This document shows positions 51,851 through 61,728 of a DNA stretch of 64,000 bases, one piece after another. The DNA lies in contig DAOTYY010000128.1 of assembly GCA_034434695.1 (NCBI GenBank), forward strand, positions 1 through 64,000. Direction: 5' to 3'. Under the pieces are notes generated by a model. That model saw only the letters and a program-made list of their open reading frames with translations. It had not been told where the DNA came from and searched no databases. The DNA comes from DYEC01 sp034434695. GTDB taxonomy: Bacteria; Chloroflexota; Anaerolineae; Anaerolineales; Anaerolineaceae. A program made the position numbers and the translations under genes. How positions within the stretch are numbered: the stretch's first letter is position 1; each line of letters begins with the position of its first letter.

Positions 51851-53356
51851 TTACCACTTGAAAACTTGCATATTCTCCCCCCCCGACTGAATTGAAATAT
51901 TTCCGCCGCTCGAAAAAATTACCTGTCGATTCTTAACTAATTTCGGATACCAACTCGGAAAAGTGACCAGATATTCAACTTTTTGTTCGTCCAGGTATTG
52001 AGCCAACCTGTACTCATCTCGGATAAATGGAATAACCTCAGGCGAGATCAGTCCAGCCAAATCAACCAAATTATGTTTTCCGAAATATCCTAAAGCCCCA
52101 ATATCATGTGTTGCAATAATTGAGTTAGAAGGTAATTCTGCCGCCACCCATTTGGCTACGCGCACCATCTCCGTTTCAATGATTGCAACATCTCTCGCAT
52201 ACGCATTCATACCCAAAAAATAAAAACCCAACCACACGCCTACCGTCCCTACCATCCAGGTATTTTTCAAAACAAATTGAACACGCCCAATGGATAGAGC
52301 AGAAAGCATTTGAGTACTTCCAATCAAACCTAAAACAAAGTAAATTGGCATTGCCGGCATCAGGTAGCGACCATGTTGGTAAGTTACCGGCAATCGAAGA
52401 GCATAAATAAGCGTATATCCCAGCCACCACGCTGCTCCCGCCAACCAGAGAAAGTCTTTATTGCGAATTCCCCTAATCAAACCATACAAAAAACCTGGAA
52501 GCAATAAAGCTCCAGCTCCAATACTTGGCAAGACCATTAAGTTGAACAAACGAAATAAAAGGCTGATCTCCCGCTGGACTGCGTACTCTGCCTGTTTTGC
52601 GTAAAAAGTGTTAGGCCACAACTGTCCAGTTACCATTTCATTAAAAACCAGATAAGGTAAAAATACAACTAAAAACCCGGATAGTAAAACGATTGTTGTT
52701 CCGATAAAAAACCTCAAGCGTCTGGCTTTGTCTTGTAAAAAATCGTATAACAACGCTAAACTAGCGGGGCCAAACAGGGTAATACCATCTGGACGCACCC
52801 ATACCGAAACCCCCATCAGCAACCCAACTATAAACCATCTTTTTTTTTCAGACAACAAAAGCCAGAAGACGATCATAACAAATAAGGACAAAAGAATAGT
52901 TTCCATACCGGACAATGCAGCCCAGACCATATGCCACTCTCCCACCAGGAAAAGCCCTGCACATGGGAAAAATAGCGGAGATTGAACCTTGCTTTTCCTG
53001 AATAATGACTCGCTCACAATCCCCAAAGCCAATAACGACAACCCGCCCAATAAATAAGTCCAAAAGTAAGGCTCACCAAAAATAAGATGAGCAGGTGACA
53101 GTAGCATGGACCAAAGCGGTGACGTGGAACCTCCAGAGGGTTTTCCGGGAATAAATGCCCACTCCCCATGCAGCGCCAGATTTCGCGCATAGGTTTGATG
53201 AATCCATGCATCATCCAAAGGAAAACCATACTGGGAATTAATCCCCGAACCAGCGATACGATTCCACAACGCAGAATTGCTGATTGGCATAAGGTACACC
53301 CCAATCGCCAGACAGGTAACAACAATCAACAAAAACAATTCGCGGGATTTCATCAT
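51851..53356 (-). CDS. Membrane glycosyltransferase (GT39/ArnT-like)
   Basis: 501 residues with about ten helices. The first large loop holds FPLDDAWIHQTYARNL near 43-58, whose Asp pair is in the place of the catalytic acidic residues of GT-C enzymes. A soluble C-terminal part of about 90 residues follows. It transfers a sugar from a polyprenyl-phosphate carrier outside the membrane. It immediately follows the next gene's stop, with no gap. Confidence 0.82.
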   Translation of the reverse strand: MMKSRELFLLIVVTCLAIGVYLMPISNSALWNRIAGSGINSQYGFPLDDAWIHQTYARNLALHGEWAFIPGKPSGGSTSPLWSMLLSPAHLIFGEPYFWTYLLGGLSLLALGIVSESLFRKSKVQSPLFFPCAGLFLVGEWHMVWAALSGMETILLSLFVMIVFWLLLSEKKRWFIVGLLMGVSVWVRPDGITLFGPASLALLYDFLQDKARRLRFFIGTTIVLLSGFLVVFLPYLVFNEMVTGQLWPNTFYAKQAEYAVQREISLLFRLFNLMVLPSIGAGALLLPGFLYGLIRGIRNKDFLWLAGAAWWLGYTLIYALRLPVTYQHGRYLMPAMPIYFVLGLIGSTQMLSALSIGRVQFVLKNTWMVGTVGVWLGFYFLGMNAYARDVAIIETEMVRVAKWVAAELPSNSIIATHDIGALGYFGKHNLVDLAGLISPEVIPFIRDEYRLAQYLDEQKVEYLVTFPSWYPKLVKNRQVIFSSGGNISIQSGGENMQVFKW

Positions 53357-54982
53357 TTATTTCCCCTTTTTTAACTCAATTTGATAAATTCTCGTGTCAC
53401 CAACACTAGCAAGATAATCCAATCCCTGTCTATCTTGTGGATACTCGTATAAATGCTGTAATCCTTTTGGCGTATTTTCATCAATAATAAGATATTTTGC
53501 ATGATAGCGAATTGCCAGTTTCAAAAGTGTATCCTCGTCACCATATGGCAAAGTAATTGCCGGACGTCCTGTTGCCAGAAAATACCCAGCAGGATTATTA
53601 ACGATCACTATATCTCCCAAATTTGCACCCCGTTTTTGAAGTTCTCTCTCTATCTCAGCCGCACGATCCCAGTTTCTGCGCCATAATGGGCGAGAAAAAT
53701 CCTCGCCAACTATTCGTTGCAATAGTAAAAATGAGCTAAAGACGACGCTAATCAATATCAGTCCAGCACCCAAAACACGCATTGCCATATTAGAATTCCA
53801 GCCTCGCTTCCGCGACCCATATCGAACAACAACCTCAAAGCCAACAGCAGCAGCCATCCATAAGAAAGGTTGTAGTGCCGCTCCAGAATGTAAAAAACCA
53901 CCTCGCTGGCCCGCAAGAGGAAAAACAATTGTCATCACAAAAAGAGTCAGCAACCACATTCCTGACGCAAACTGAGTTATCGTATACCTGCGCAATTTCC
54001 AGACACCCAGCAAGATCAAAGGTAATAGAAAGATCTCTCCTTGTACAGCCAAAGTGGTCTTCAGGTTTGTGATCAAAGCTCTCCATCGAATCTGAAAATG
54101 TTCTATCGGCAAGACAGAGGACCACTCGGAAATATTGAGCACTTCTTGAGCAGGATAGGCAAACATCTGGTTGTAATCTGTCAGCCAAAAAACACGGCTG
54201 CTCGCTGGAGATAAAAGCTTTCCATAAAGTTGAATATTTCGTAAATACCATGGTACCATTACAACCAGATATCCAACCGTTACACATAAAAACAAAATCC
54301 ATATCACCAGAAAGCGTTTTTTACATCCAACCGTTATGCTATATTCCGCGCGCAGAATATTAAACCAAACAACAAGGAACATTGCAGCAGCAAACCAAAG
54401 AAGCCCATCTGCTCTGGCTAAGTGCATCAAACCCGAAACAACTCCTAACCCCAAAAATTGCCCCACGATGATCAATAAGCGATTGTCAAAACGCGGCACA
54501 AATGCCAGAAACAGGAAAAGTGACCCTAAACCCATATACAACCCAAAGCTGTCCGTATTCACAATGTAAATCAAATAGAAACCAGAAAACACCGCCCACC
54601 AACCTGCCAACATTGCCTTATTTCTATCGAAAGTAAAAGCATAAGTAATCCGCGCCGACCATAGCGGTAACAAAGCAGCAACCAATATAAAGAAAATCCT
54701 GGCACTTAGAAAATCCTCAGAACCAGTGAGGAGCATTCCCAACGCTGCCACGATAGAAGTTAATGGCATCCAATAGGTATGAGATGGATGTGGAAGACCA
54801 TCTGGATCATCCAGATAATTCCATAAAAAAGGCTCATTAAAACCCTTGCCTCGAAACAGTTGAACGCCCCCCGCATAATAGTAATCTGCATCCATATACC
54901 CCGGTACAGATTGCAAGAAAGCAACTCCAAGCACAACTAGAGAACTTACCAGAAATAAACTCAGATAGTCTTTTCTACTCAT
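53357..54982 (-). CDS. Membrane glycosyltransferase (GT39-like)
   Basis: About 541 residues from ATG 54982, which starts MSRKDYLSLFLV; an upstream in-frame GTG at 55027 has no better support. Multiple helices; the acidic loop motif reads GYMDADYYYAGG, the usual place for catalytic Asp. A C-terminal soluble domain carries IVIVNNPAGYFLATGRPAITLPYG. Same type of enzyme as its neighbours; the acceptor (lipid, protein or glycan) cannot be told. Confidence 0.8.
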   Translation of the reverse strand: MSRKDYLSLFLVSSLVVLGVAFLQSVPGYMDADYYYAGGVQLFRGKGFNEPFLWNYLDDPDGLPHPSHTYWMPLTSIVAALGMLLTGSEDFLSARIFFILVAALLPLWSARITYAFTFDRNKAMLAGWWAVFSGFYLIYIVNTDSFGLYMGLGSLFLFLAFVPRFDNRLLIIVGQFLGLGVVSGLMHLARADGLLWFAAAMFLVVWFNILRAEYSITVGCKKRFLVIWILFLCVTVGYLVVMVPWYLRNIQLYGKLLSPASSRVFWLTDYNQMFAYPAQEVLNISEWSSVLPIEHFQIRWRALITNLKTTLAVQGEIFLLPLILLGVWKLRRYTITQFASGMWLLTLFVMTIVFPLAGQRGGFLHSGAALQPFLWMAAAVGFEVVVRYGSRKRGWNSNMAMRVLGAGLILISVVFSSFLLLQRIVGEDFSRPLWRRNWDRAAEIERELQKRGANLGDIVIVNNPAGYFLATGRPAITLPYGDEDTLLKLAIRYHAKYLIIDENTPKGLQHLYEYPQDRQGLDYLASVGDTRIYQIELKKGK

Positions 54983-55120
54983 CACTGAAGTTTTACTTAA
55001 ACATTCCCCAAGACTCGAATGGCACACGTAAGCTCGCTAGGAATGCTGTGTCTGAGGAAGTTATTGTTAAGTTGTGAATACTTTATCAATGGTCAAGAAA
55101 ATCACCGAACCGCTATTAGC

Positions 55121-56404
55121 TCAAGCCTCTGTCAATAGGTCAAACCAAACCTGTGGAGCGCGAATAGCCCACCAGCGCACCCAATACAGTGCTACCAGCA
55201 AAAATCCGGGAAGCGGTAGAAACATCACCGGACTTTGCTGCGGCTGGTAGCCATATTCTACTGTGGCAAGGAATAAAGCCCAAACACCCGAAAATATCAA
55301 TAACATTATAATAATGGACAAAATACGTCCCGCGTCCCTCCACCGCTCTTCCCAGACCGCAAAAACTAAAACTAGCGCAGGCACAAGTACAATAAAATTA
55401 CCTGGATCCGTTTGTATGCCAACCCATTGACTTGCAGTAAGCGTCAAACATGCTGTCCATAAAAAATGACGAAACTCAGCAAAAAACGCCAATCGCCATT
55501 CGATCAAGAGCATTAAAGCCAGTATGATCGTAATTGCCCAACCAAGCCTATGACCAAACACTGGAAACCAGATTCGCAATGCCGCCTGCAAAGTTCCAGG
55601 TGGATTATATGAGGGATAGCGCAATACCTCGCGTAAATTTTGCAATATCCAATCCGGCAACAACAGTGCGGCTCCTAAACTTAGTAAGATTATTGTCCCA
55701 ATCAACCAGAACACTAACCGCCATCTTCTTTGCCATAACGCATATAGCGAAACAAAAACAATGGGTAGAAGTGTTATCTGAGGCTTAATTGTTGAAAATG
55801 CCAATAATACTCCTGCTAACTCATCTGCCCCTTCACGAATTGCCCAAAAAGCGCCTACAACACAAAGAGCAACCAAAATAACAGCGTTCCCGTTAATCAA
55901 TGGTCGCAAGCCGTGATACCAGAACAATGAAAAAATAAAAAAAGAAGTTAGTAAAAGTAAACCCGGACGCCAAGTTGTTAAGCGAATAGATACCAAAGAC
56001 AACAAGATAATTGTCACTTCCAATGTGGTCATCCACAATGCTCGCGCTAATAGAAAATCCCCTATCAGAGCGTATGGTAAAAACAAAACTATTGAATAAA
56101 GGGGGTATGCCACCCTCAGCTCATGCTCGCCAGCTTTGGCTGGTCTTCCATAAGCGATTTCTTGAATCTCAAGCGCAGTTTCATCGCTATACGGACTTAA
56201 TCCCTGAAAGACTAATGATCGTGTACCTACCCAGTGAACAAGGAAATCATTACCACCAGGATTTTGACGCACGTACTGATAATTCCCCCACGTCAGCAGC
56301 ACTAGAATCGCCGCTGCGATTGAAAATATAAATGCCCAAGCGCGGCTTCGCTTGCGATAGTTCAAGTTGCGCTCCAAAAAATTGAGAATTATCGAACAAA
56401 TCAA
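55121..56404 (-). CDS. DUF2029 (GT87-like) membrane glycosyltransferase
   Basis: 427 residues with ten or more helices. The GT87 pattern near the start is NDFLVHWVGTRSLVFQGLSPYSDE (landmark near 53-76). Mannosyl- and arabinosyltransferases of lipid-linked donors belong here. The start codon at 56404 lies only 18 bp from the start of the divergent amidase gene, so their promoters must overlap. Confidence 0.82.
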   Translation of the reverse strand: MICSIILNFLERNLNYRKRSRAWAFIFSIAAAILVLLTWGNYQYVRQNPGGNDFLVHWVGTRSLVFQGLSPYSDETALEIQEIAYGRPAKAGEHELRVAYPLYSIVLFLPYALIGDFLLARALWMTTLEVTIILLSLVSIRLTTWRPGLLLLTSFFIFSLFWYHGLRPLINGNAVILVALCVVGAFWAIREGADELAGVLLAFSTIKPQITLLPIVFVSLYALWQRRWRLVFWLIGTIILLSLGAALLLPDWILQNLREVLRYPSYNPPGTLQAALRIWFPVFGHRLGWAITIILALMLLIEWRLAFFAEFRHFLWTACLTLTASQWVGIQTDPGNFIVLVPALVLVFAVWEERWRDAGRILSIIIMLLIFSGVWALFLATVEYGYQPQQSPVMFLPLPGFLLVALYWVRWWAIRAPQVWFDLLTEA

Positions 56405-56422
56405 TTATAATTCAACCAGCTT

Positions 56423-57229
56423 ATGAAAATAACTCTCTCGCTTGCTCAACTCCACATTGTCCTTGGAGATATTCATCAAAACATTTCTCTGGCAGAGCAA
56501 ATGATTAAACAGGCTGTCAGAGAACATAGCAATATTATTTTGTTCCCCGAATTATGGACCAGCGGTTATGATCTGGAAAAACGGCAGATTTATGCCCAGG
56601 AAAACCGGAAAATTCACACAACCCTAAGTCAACTTGCTCAAGACCACCAAATCTGGATAGGCGGCTCCTGGATTACAGAAATTAACGGAAAGTTCTTTAA
56701 CGCATTCCATTTGTTCGACCATAAAGGACAGAATATAGCTAGCTATCAAAAAATTCACCTGTTTCGACTGATGCACGAAGATCAATGGCTATCCGCTGGA
56801 AACCACCTTCAAATTGTTGAAACACCTTGGGGAAAACTAGGACTGGCAATTTGCTATGACCTCAGATTCCCGGAGATGTTTCGTCATTATGCGCTTGCGG
56901 GGGCAGAATTGATCCTACTTGTTGCCCAATGGCCTGCTCGTAGGGTGGAACATTGGAAGTTATTAATTCGAGCGCGTGCAATCGAAAACCAAGTTTACTT
57001 TGCTGCGGTCAACTGTGTTGGCGTTATTGGTGAAGAAACCTTTGGAGGCGCCAGCGCGATCATAGATCCCTGGGGGCGTGCTGTAGCAGAAGGAGAAGAC
57101 CAACCTGCGTTACTCACCAGTCAAATTGACCTGGATGAAATTCAACGTGTTCGTCAATGGATGCCCGTTTTTCAGGATCGCAGAAACGATGTCTATGAAA
57201 ACATAACACAGTCTACATCAAGGACGTAA
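56423..57229 (+). CDS. Carbon-nitrogen hydrolase (nitrilase family, omega-amidase-like)
   Basis: 268 residues. The catalytic triad Glu-Lys-Cys is complete: Glu in LFPELWTSGYD (about 42), Lys in YQKIHLFR (about 112) and Cys in LAICYDLRFPEMF (about 148). The rest follows the omega-amidase pattern (RAIENQVYFAAVNCVG). It removes ammonia from an amide such as ketoglutaramate. The 3' end overlaps by 12 bp the end of a convergent membrane transferase gene. Confidence 0.92.
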   Translation: MKITLSLAQLHIVLGDIHQNISLAEQMIKQAVREHSNIILFPELWTSGYDLEKRQIYAQENRKIHTTLSQLAQDHQIWIGGSWITEINGKFFNAFHLFDHKGQNIASYQKIHLFRLMHEDQWLSAGNHLQIVETPWGKLGLAICYDLRFPEMFRHYALAGAELILLVAQWPARRVEHWKLLIRARAIENQVYFAAVNCVGVIGEETFGGASAIIDPWGRAVAEGEDQPALLTSQIDLDEIQRVRQWMPVFQDRRNDVYENITQSTSRT

Positions 57230-58846
57230 ATCCCCTAACCCAATATCCTGCGGATGTAATACTTGAGATAAGTTGTAGTATATATGATAATCACCAATAT
57301 ACTCTTCTTGCCAGGACATACTGAGTTCTTTAAACTTCTTAACCAGATAGTCATCTAAAGCCGGATTATTTGTTGTAATGTATGCGATGCGCTGACTCGT
57401 GTTTACTAATTCTGTATAAGCAGAATATCGGTCGTCGCGCGGTGTATATCGCAAGTCATGATGATACGGCAAACGCGGGACAAAGATAACCTCTTCATCT
57501 GAAAGAAAAGCCATCGGATATGCAACCCAGTAATTGGTGTATCCACGAGTTTCGTTCTGTTGCTTCAGGAAGCTTATCAACGCTGGCATGTAGCGATGAT
57601 CCAACTGTGTCACCACATCAAATTGAGTAGTGAGACCCGGCGGGTATCGTATTGCACATTGCACCGTTCCCCACAAATTAAAAACCAACACAATACCTAC
57701 AATCATCACTTTATAAACCAAACGACATTCCAATCTGGTAACAACTTCGCCCGCGATTAAAGACAAAATAACCCAGATAGGGACAAAATACCTTCCCGAA
57801 GGATCAACTCCAAATGGAGTAAAAACAAAGCCCACCGCTAGAGTCAACACAACACCTGTAAGTATATAAAGTGATATGTTTTTAGTCTGGCTCTTGAAGA
57901 CCATACGCCACCAAATCCACACCACACCAATCCAAAAAACGAACACAAAGGGCGCAAGAGGCAAAGCAAGCCAGCGTACCTCCCAAGGAGGACGTAAACC
58001 TAACAACACTGTTCCACCTAAAACAACCAGACTGAACAAGTGCATGCCAACTTGCACCAACCAAGAGGTTTGCTCCACGGAAACAGCCATGCCAAGCAAT
58101 TCTGCGAGAAGTTGCTTCAAGCCATGCTGTGCCGCGTAAATCCACCAAGGCAAAGAGCCAATTACACAACCCAAAAAGAAAAGCCCCACCCATAAAAGAA
58201 CAGGTTGTATTCTTAATTGTTTGCGCTTAACATACATTATCCAAAGAATGCCACAACTAGTTGGGATGGCATATACCAACGTAATACCGTTTGCCCATAC
58301 TCCCAAACCGATAAACAATCCCAGCAATGTGAATAACCGAGCACAAGAAGAAATTTTATTGTCTTCAATGTGTTGAACAACCTTAAGACCATTTAGCAAG
58401 ATCAGATTTCCAATCAACAGCGCTTCACCATACCCGCCCAAGCTGACAGTTGTGTATAACGTGACATTAACGGTAGGGATTGCCAGCAGAGCTGCCGTAA
58501 ACCATTTTCCAGTTGAAGGCATAAAAACCATCCGGGCAATCTCAACTGTTGTTATAATTACATTAATGTAAAGTAAAATCTGAACACCACGAATAACCTC
58601 AACCTTCATGCCAAACACAGAAAACCCGAGCGCTACTAGAAACGCATCCAGGCTTCCCATATATGCCTGACCATAAAAAAAGATTGGGCGCTCACTCTTA
58701 AGAACAATATGTCTTGCCATCAATGCAACAATCGCTTCATCAGAGTTAAAGGGGACACGCTCAAAAGCCAGCAGTAAAAGTTTCAAACCAGCCGTAATCA
58801 AAAGAAAACAAAGGATTGGAATTTGATTTGCGTTTTTGCCAGTCAA
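57218..58846 (-). CDS. Membrane glycosyltransferase (GT39-like)
   Basis: 542 residues with 11 or so helices. The first loop holds PFNSDEAIVALMARH near 33-47, the Asp-Glu pair typical of GT39/GT83. A large membrane region and a C-terminal outside domain of about 130 residues follow. Part of the cluster of five such genes; its position beyond the amidase suggests independent transcription. Confidence 0.82.
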   Translation of the reverse strand: MTGKNANQIPILCFLLITAGLKLLLLAFERVPFNSDEAIVALMARHIVLKSERPIFFYGQAYMGSLDAFLVALGFSVFGMKVEVIRGVQILLYINVIITTVEIARMVFMPSTGKWFTAALLAIPTVNVTLYTTVSLGGYGEALLIGNLILLNGLKVVQHIEDNKISSCARLFTLLGLFIGLGVWANGITLVYAIPTSCGILWIMYVKRKQLRIQPVLLWVGLFFLGCVIGSLPWWIYAAQHGLKQLLAELLGMAVSVEQTSWLVQVGMHLFSLVVLGGTVLLGLRPPWEVRWLALPLAPFVFVFWIGVVWIWWRMVFKSQTKNISLYILTGVVLTLAVGFVFTPFGVDPSGRYFVPIWVILSLIAGEVVTRLECRLVYKVMIVGIVLVFNLWGTVQCAIRYPPGLTTQFDVVTQLDHRYMPALISFLKQQNETRGYTNYWVAYPMAFLSDEEVIFVPRLPYHHDLRYTPRDDRYSAYTELVNTSQRIAYITTNNPALDDYLVKKFKELSMSWQEEYIGDYHIYYNLSQVLHPQDIGLGDLRP

Positions 58847-58926
58847 AAGAACCCACCAGAATAAGATATATGACGTATCTTATTTTATTTCCAGTTCAAA
58901 AGGAAAGCAACTTCTGGAGATGAAAC

Positions 58927-60240
58927 GTGAAGACAATCAGAGCAAATAACTGGCTACTATCCATTGTGATTTTATTGCTTTCAATCGGATATCTGCTTCG
59001 TGTTCCCATCGTGCCGTTTCATCCCGACGAACAAACCCAGTTGTTTATGAGTGGAGACCTGGAACAATTTTTCAGGAATCCCCGTGAACTATTCTGGGAT
59101 CCTGAACGCGAGCAAGACATCCGTCAACAGTATCGGGAATTAGATGCCCCAATCACCCGCTTGCTACTTGGACTGGGGCGGCAATTGACTGGATTATCTG
59201 CCCCAACAGTTGATTGGGATTGGACAAAAGACTGGAACTACAATGAACGCGCTGGGGCTGTACCTTCTCAAACATTATTGGTAACAGGGCGACTTTCTGT
59301 TGCTTTGCTCTTTCCCATTAGCTTACTGCTCATTTTTCGCATTGGGCATGCTATAGGAGGAAAAACCATTGCATGGCTTACAATGTTGTCACTTGCTAGC
59401 AATGCCCTGGTATTGCTACACACCCGACGGGCAATGGCTGAAAGTGCTCTTCTCTTTACATCTATCCTTACTCTCTGGACACTAAAGCAGCTAAAGCAAA
59501 ATGCCTACCTGTTGGCAATACCCGCTGCTCTGGCTTTTAATGCAAAGCAATCCAACGCGCCTCTGGCTCTTATCTGTCTAATCGCTATCCTCTTCCCATT
59601 GTTTGAAAAAACACCGTCACTCAAGAAAAGACTTCTCTGGGTTGCACTCTTCGTTTTCCTCTTTGTTGCCATCACTTTAGTTCTAAACCCGTTTCTTTGG
59701 AGTGACCCTTTGAACGCAACACTGGCTGCTTGGTTAGCGCGCAAAGATTTGATACAACGTCAAGCTACTGTCCTAGCATTAGGAAACCCTCATCTGGTGT
59801 GGGAAACTATCCCAGAACGTATTTTGGGATTGTTCATCCACTTATTCTTAAGTCCTCCAGCTATTGGGGATGTGGCAAATTACCTAGAGCAGACCCGGTC
59901 ATCAGAAACGATTTACTTTTCTAACCCTATGACATGGATATCGCGCGGTTTCATCGCTGGTACATTCGTGGCAATTTTGACTTTCTATGGTTTTATCATC
60001 GCTCCTCTGCAAGCCAGGCATGCCGATCGCTCATCTCGACGTTATATCTTATTGCTCTGGGCAGGAACATTGATACAAATCGCCGTTCAGGTTTACTTAA
60101 TACCATTGCCTTTCCAACGCTATGTGATGCCATTAGTGCCTTTTGCCTGCGTTTGGCTGGCTTTGGGTTTCTATAACCTTGGAAGGCTTTTATCCGGTAT
60201 CCTGCATCATTCCAAAAGCAATCCAATCTTTGAGAAGTAA
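58927..60240 (+). CDS. Membrane glycosyltransferase (GT39/PMT-like)
   Basis: 437 residues from GTG 58927, with CTGGAGA upstream. Helices span most of the protein; the first loop reads VPFHPDEQTQL near 28-38, the acidic motif of protein O-mannosyltransferase-type enzymes. A shorter C-terminal outside region than in the other four. Divergent from the preceding transferase (start at 58846), with an 80-bp intergenic gap. Confidence 0.8.
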   Translation: MKTIRANNWLLSIVILLLSIGYLLRVPIVPFHPDEQTQLFMSGDLEQFFRNPRELFWDPEREQDIRQQYRELDAPITRLLLGLGRQLTGLSAPTVDWDWTKDWNYNERAGAVPSQTLLVTGRLSVALLFPISLLLIFRIGHAIGGKTIAWLTMLSLASNALVLLHTRRAMAESALLFTSILTLWTLKQLKQNAYLLAIPAALAFNAKQSNAPLALICLIAILFPLFEKTPSLKKRLLWVALFVFLFVAITLVLNPFLWSDPLNATLAAWLARKDLIQRQATVLALGNPHLVWETIPERILGLFIHLFLSPPAIGDVANYLEQTRSSETIYFSNPMTWISRGFIAGTFVAILTFYGFIIAPLQARHADRSSRRYILLLWAGTLIQIAVQVYLIPLPFQRYVMPLVPFACVWLALGFYNLGRLLSGILHHSKSNPIFEK

Positions 60241-60288
60241 AAAGACGCCGGACCGCAAGGTTGTCACATGAGTAAAATTATTCGTCGT

Positions 60289-61416
60289 TCAAATAGAACA
60301 ATGAAATATTCGATGGACCTTGTAAATTTCCAACCCAAGTGTGGCGATATCTTTCCTCACCATTTCCGCGGTATCTGCCATTTGAGTAGCTTCAGCGTGT
60401 TCAAAGCCTCCTTCAACGACCGTTCTAACCATTTCGTCATAAAGAAGCACATTACCGCCGCGGCCCTGGTATTCCGGTAAGATTCCAACACCGTTCAACG
60501 AAATCCATTTGGTTCGCTTAAATTCAAGTAAAATATCAATAATCGCAAAAGGCGTAATTCTCCCACCATGACGCTGTAAAGCAGCAGAAACATCTGGAAA
60601 ACCAAAAATAAAACCGACTATATCATCTTTGTACATTATGAGTTTAATGAATTTTGGATCAGCAATTACTAAAAGTGTGTCCACAAGGGTCTTAACTTCG
60701 TTTCGGCTAAGTGGGTAATATTCCCAGTTATTCACAAATGTCCTATTATATGTCTCGCCAATTCGCCAAGCCCACTCCCGCAGCTCTTTCTTAGACGTGA
60801 ACCCTTTAATCCTGAACGTTCCTCTCTCCCTAACACGGCGCGCGATTTCAGCCGCCTTATCAGGCAATTTGAACCGCTTTACTGGAGCATAACAGGAAAC
60901 AAAATCATTTTCTTTCTCAAATCCAATCCGCTCCATCAGTTCACCGTAATACGGGTAGTTATAGTTCATCATCGTCATCATTTGGCGATGTTCAAAACCT
61001 GTAACTTGGATGCCATAACCATCAAAAGCGCTAAAACCTTTCGGTCCCACAATCTCGGTCATTCCTCGCTCACGCCCCCAGGCTCTTGCCTGATCAAACA
61101 ATGCTTCAAATACTTCCTGATCCTTAACAGCATCAAATAAATAAAACTGGATTTTCTTTGTACGGTGATACTCATTAAAAGGCTTATTCTCCATTACGGC
61201 TATACGCCCGACCACACGATCATCACGCACTGCTAGAAAGAAATCAGCATCCGAATGTTCATAAAAAGGATGCTTCTTACGATTCAACATCAAAGCAATA
61301 TCAGACCAAAATGGCGGTACCCATTGCGGACATCCTTTGTAAAGATCATAATGAAATTGGATGAACCGCTTGACTTCAGACTTTGATTCCGTATCAATTT
61401 TCATTACTTTCAACAT
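60289..61416 (-). CDS. GNAT-like N-acyltransferase family protein, paralogue of 25753-26871
   Basis: About 375 residues from ATG 61416; GGAGGT 4 bases upstream decides this start over a longer in-frame one at 61467. MKIDTESKSEVKRFIQFHYDLY, WVPPF, DRVVGRIAVMEN and GVGILPEYQGRGGNVLLYDEM follow the same order as in the product at 25753-26871. The last of these is a good acetyl-CoA pyrophosphate loop (QGRGGN), better kept than in the paralogue. Substrate unknown. Its 3' end is convergent with the transferase gene (48 bp apart). Confidence 0.78.
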   Translation of the reverse strand: MLKVMKIDTESKSEVKRFIQFHYDLYKGCPQWVPPFWSDIALMLNRKKHPFYEHSDADFFLAVRDDRVVGRIAVMENKPFNEYHRTKKIQFYLFDAVKDQEVFEALFDQARAWGRERGMTEIVGPKGFSAFDGYGIQVTGFEHRQMMTMMNYNYPYYGELMERIGFEKENDFVSCYAPVKRFKLPDKAAEIARRVRERGTFRIKGFTSKKELREWAWRIGETYNRTFVNNWEYYPLSRNEVKTLVDTLLVIADPKFIKLIMYKDDIVGFIFGFPDVSAALQRHGGRITPFAIIDILLEFKRTKWISLNGVGILPEYQGRGGNVLLYDEMVRTVVEGGFEHAEATQMADTAEMVRKDIATLGLEIYKVHRIFHCSI

Positions 61417-61518
61417 AAAGACCTCCAGAAATAAAAAAATGATTGCCGCACCCAAAACAGTATACACCTAAAGCGGATATTTGATGCGCCTAGATTCAAA
61501 ACTTTTTATACAAACCAT

Positions 61519-61660
61519 CTGTCAATTTAATTGTAATTGTTCCAAATTTGGTAAATATGTGTTGAAACCACCAGATTTGGGGGATAGTAGGTGTTTCTGA
61601 TCGCAAGATATGATAGTTGTCAGTCAAGTTTATCAGTTTTGGAACAGTCACTGTCAATTT
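61519..61660 (-). mobile_element. MITE-like element family 1, copy 2 (inverted)
   Basis: A non-coding element of 122 bp (61529-61650) flanked by the perfect 10-bp direct repeat CTGTCAATTT at 61519-61528 and 61651-61660. Read on the minus strand it begins TGACTGTTCCAAAACTGATAA and shares TATCCCCCAAATCTGG and ACCAAATTTGGAA-type ends with copy 1 at 4586-4722. It fills about half of the 312-bp gap between the acyltransferase start and the thioredoxin-fold gene. The rest of the gap holds only a -10-like TATAAT near 61682. Confidence 0.78.
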
Positions 61661-61728
61661 CCCTGTTTGCAATTAGTCAAGTATAATCAGATATATATTG
61701 TCAAGTTTTTACTTATCGGGAGAGTTCA

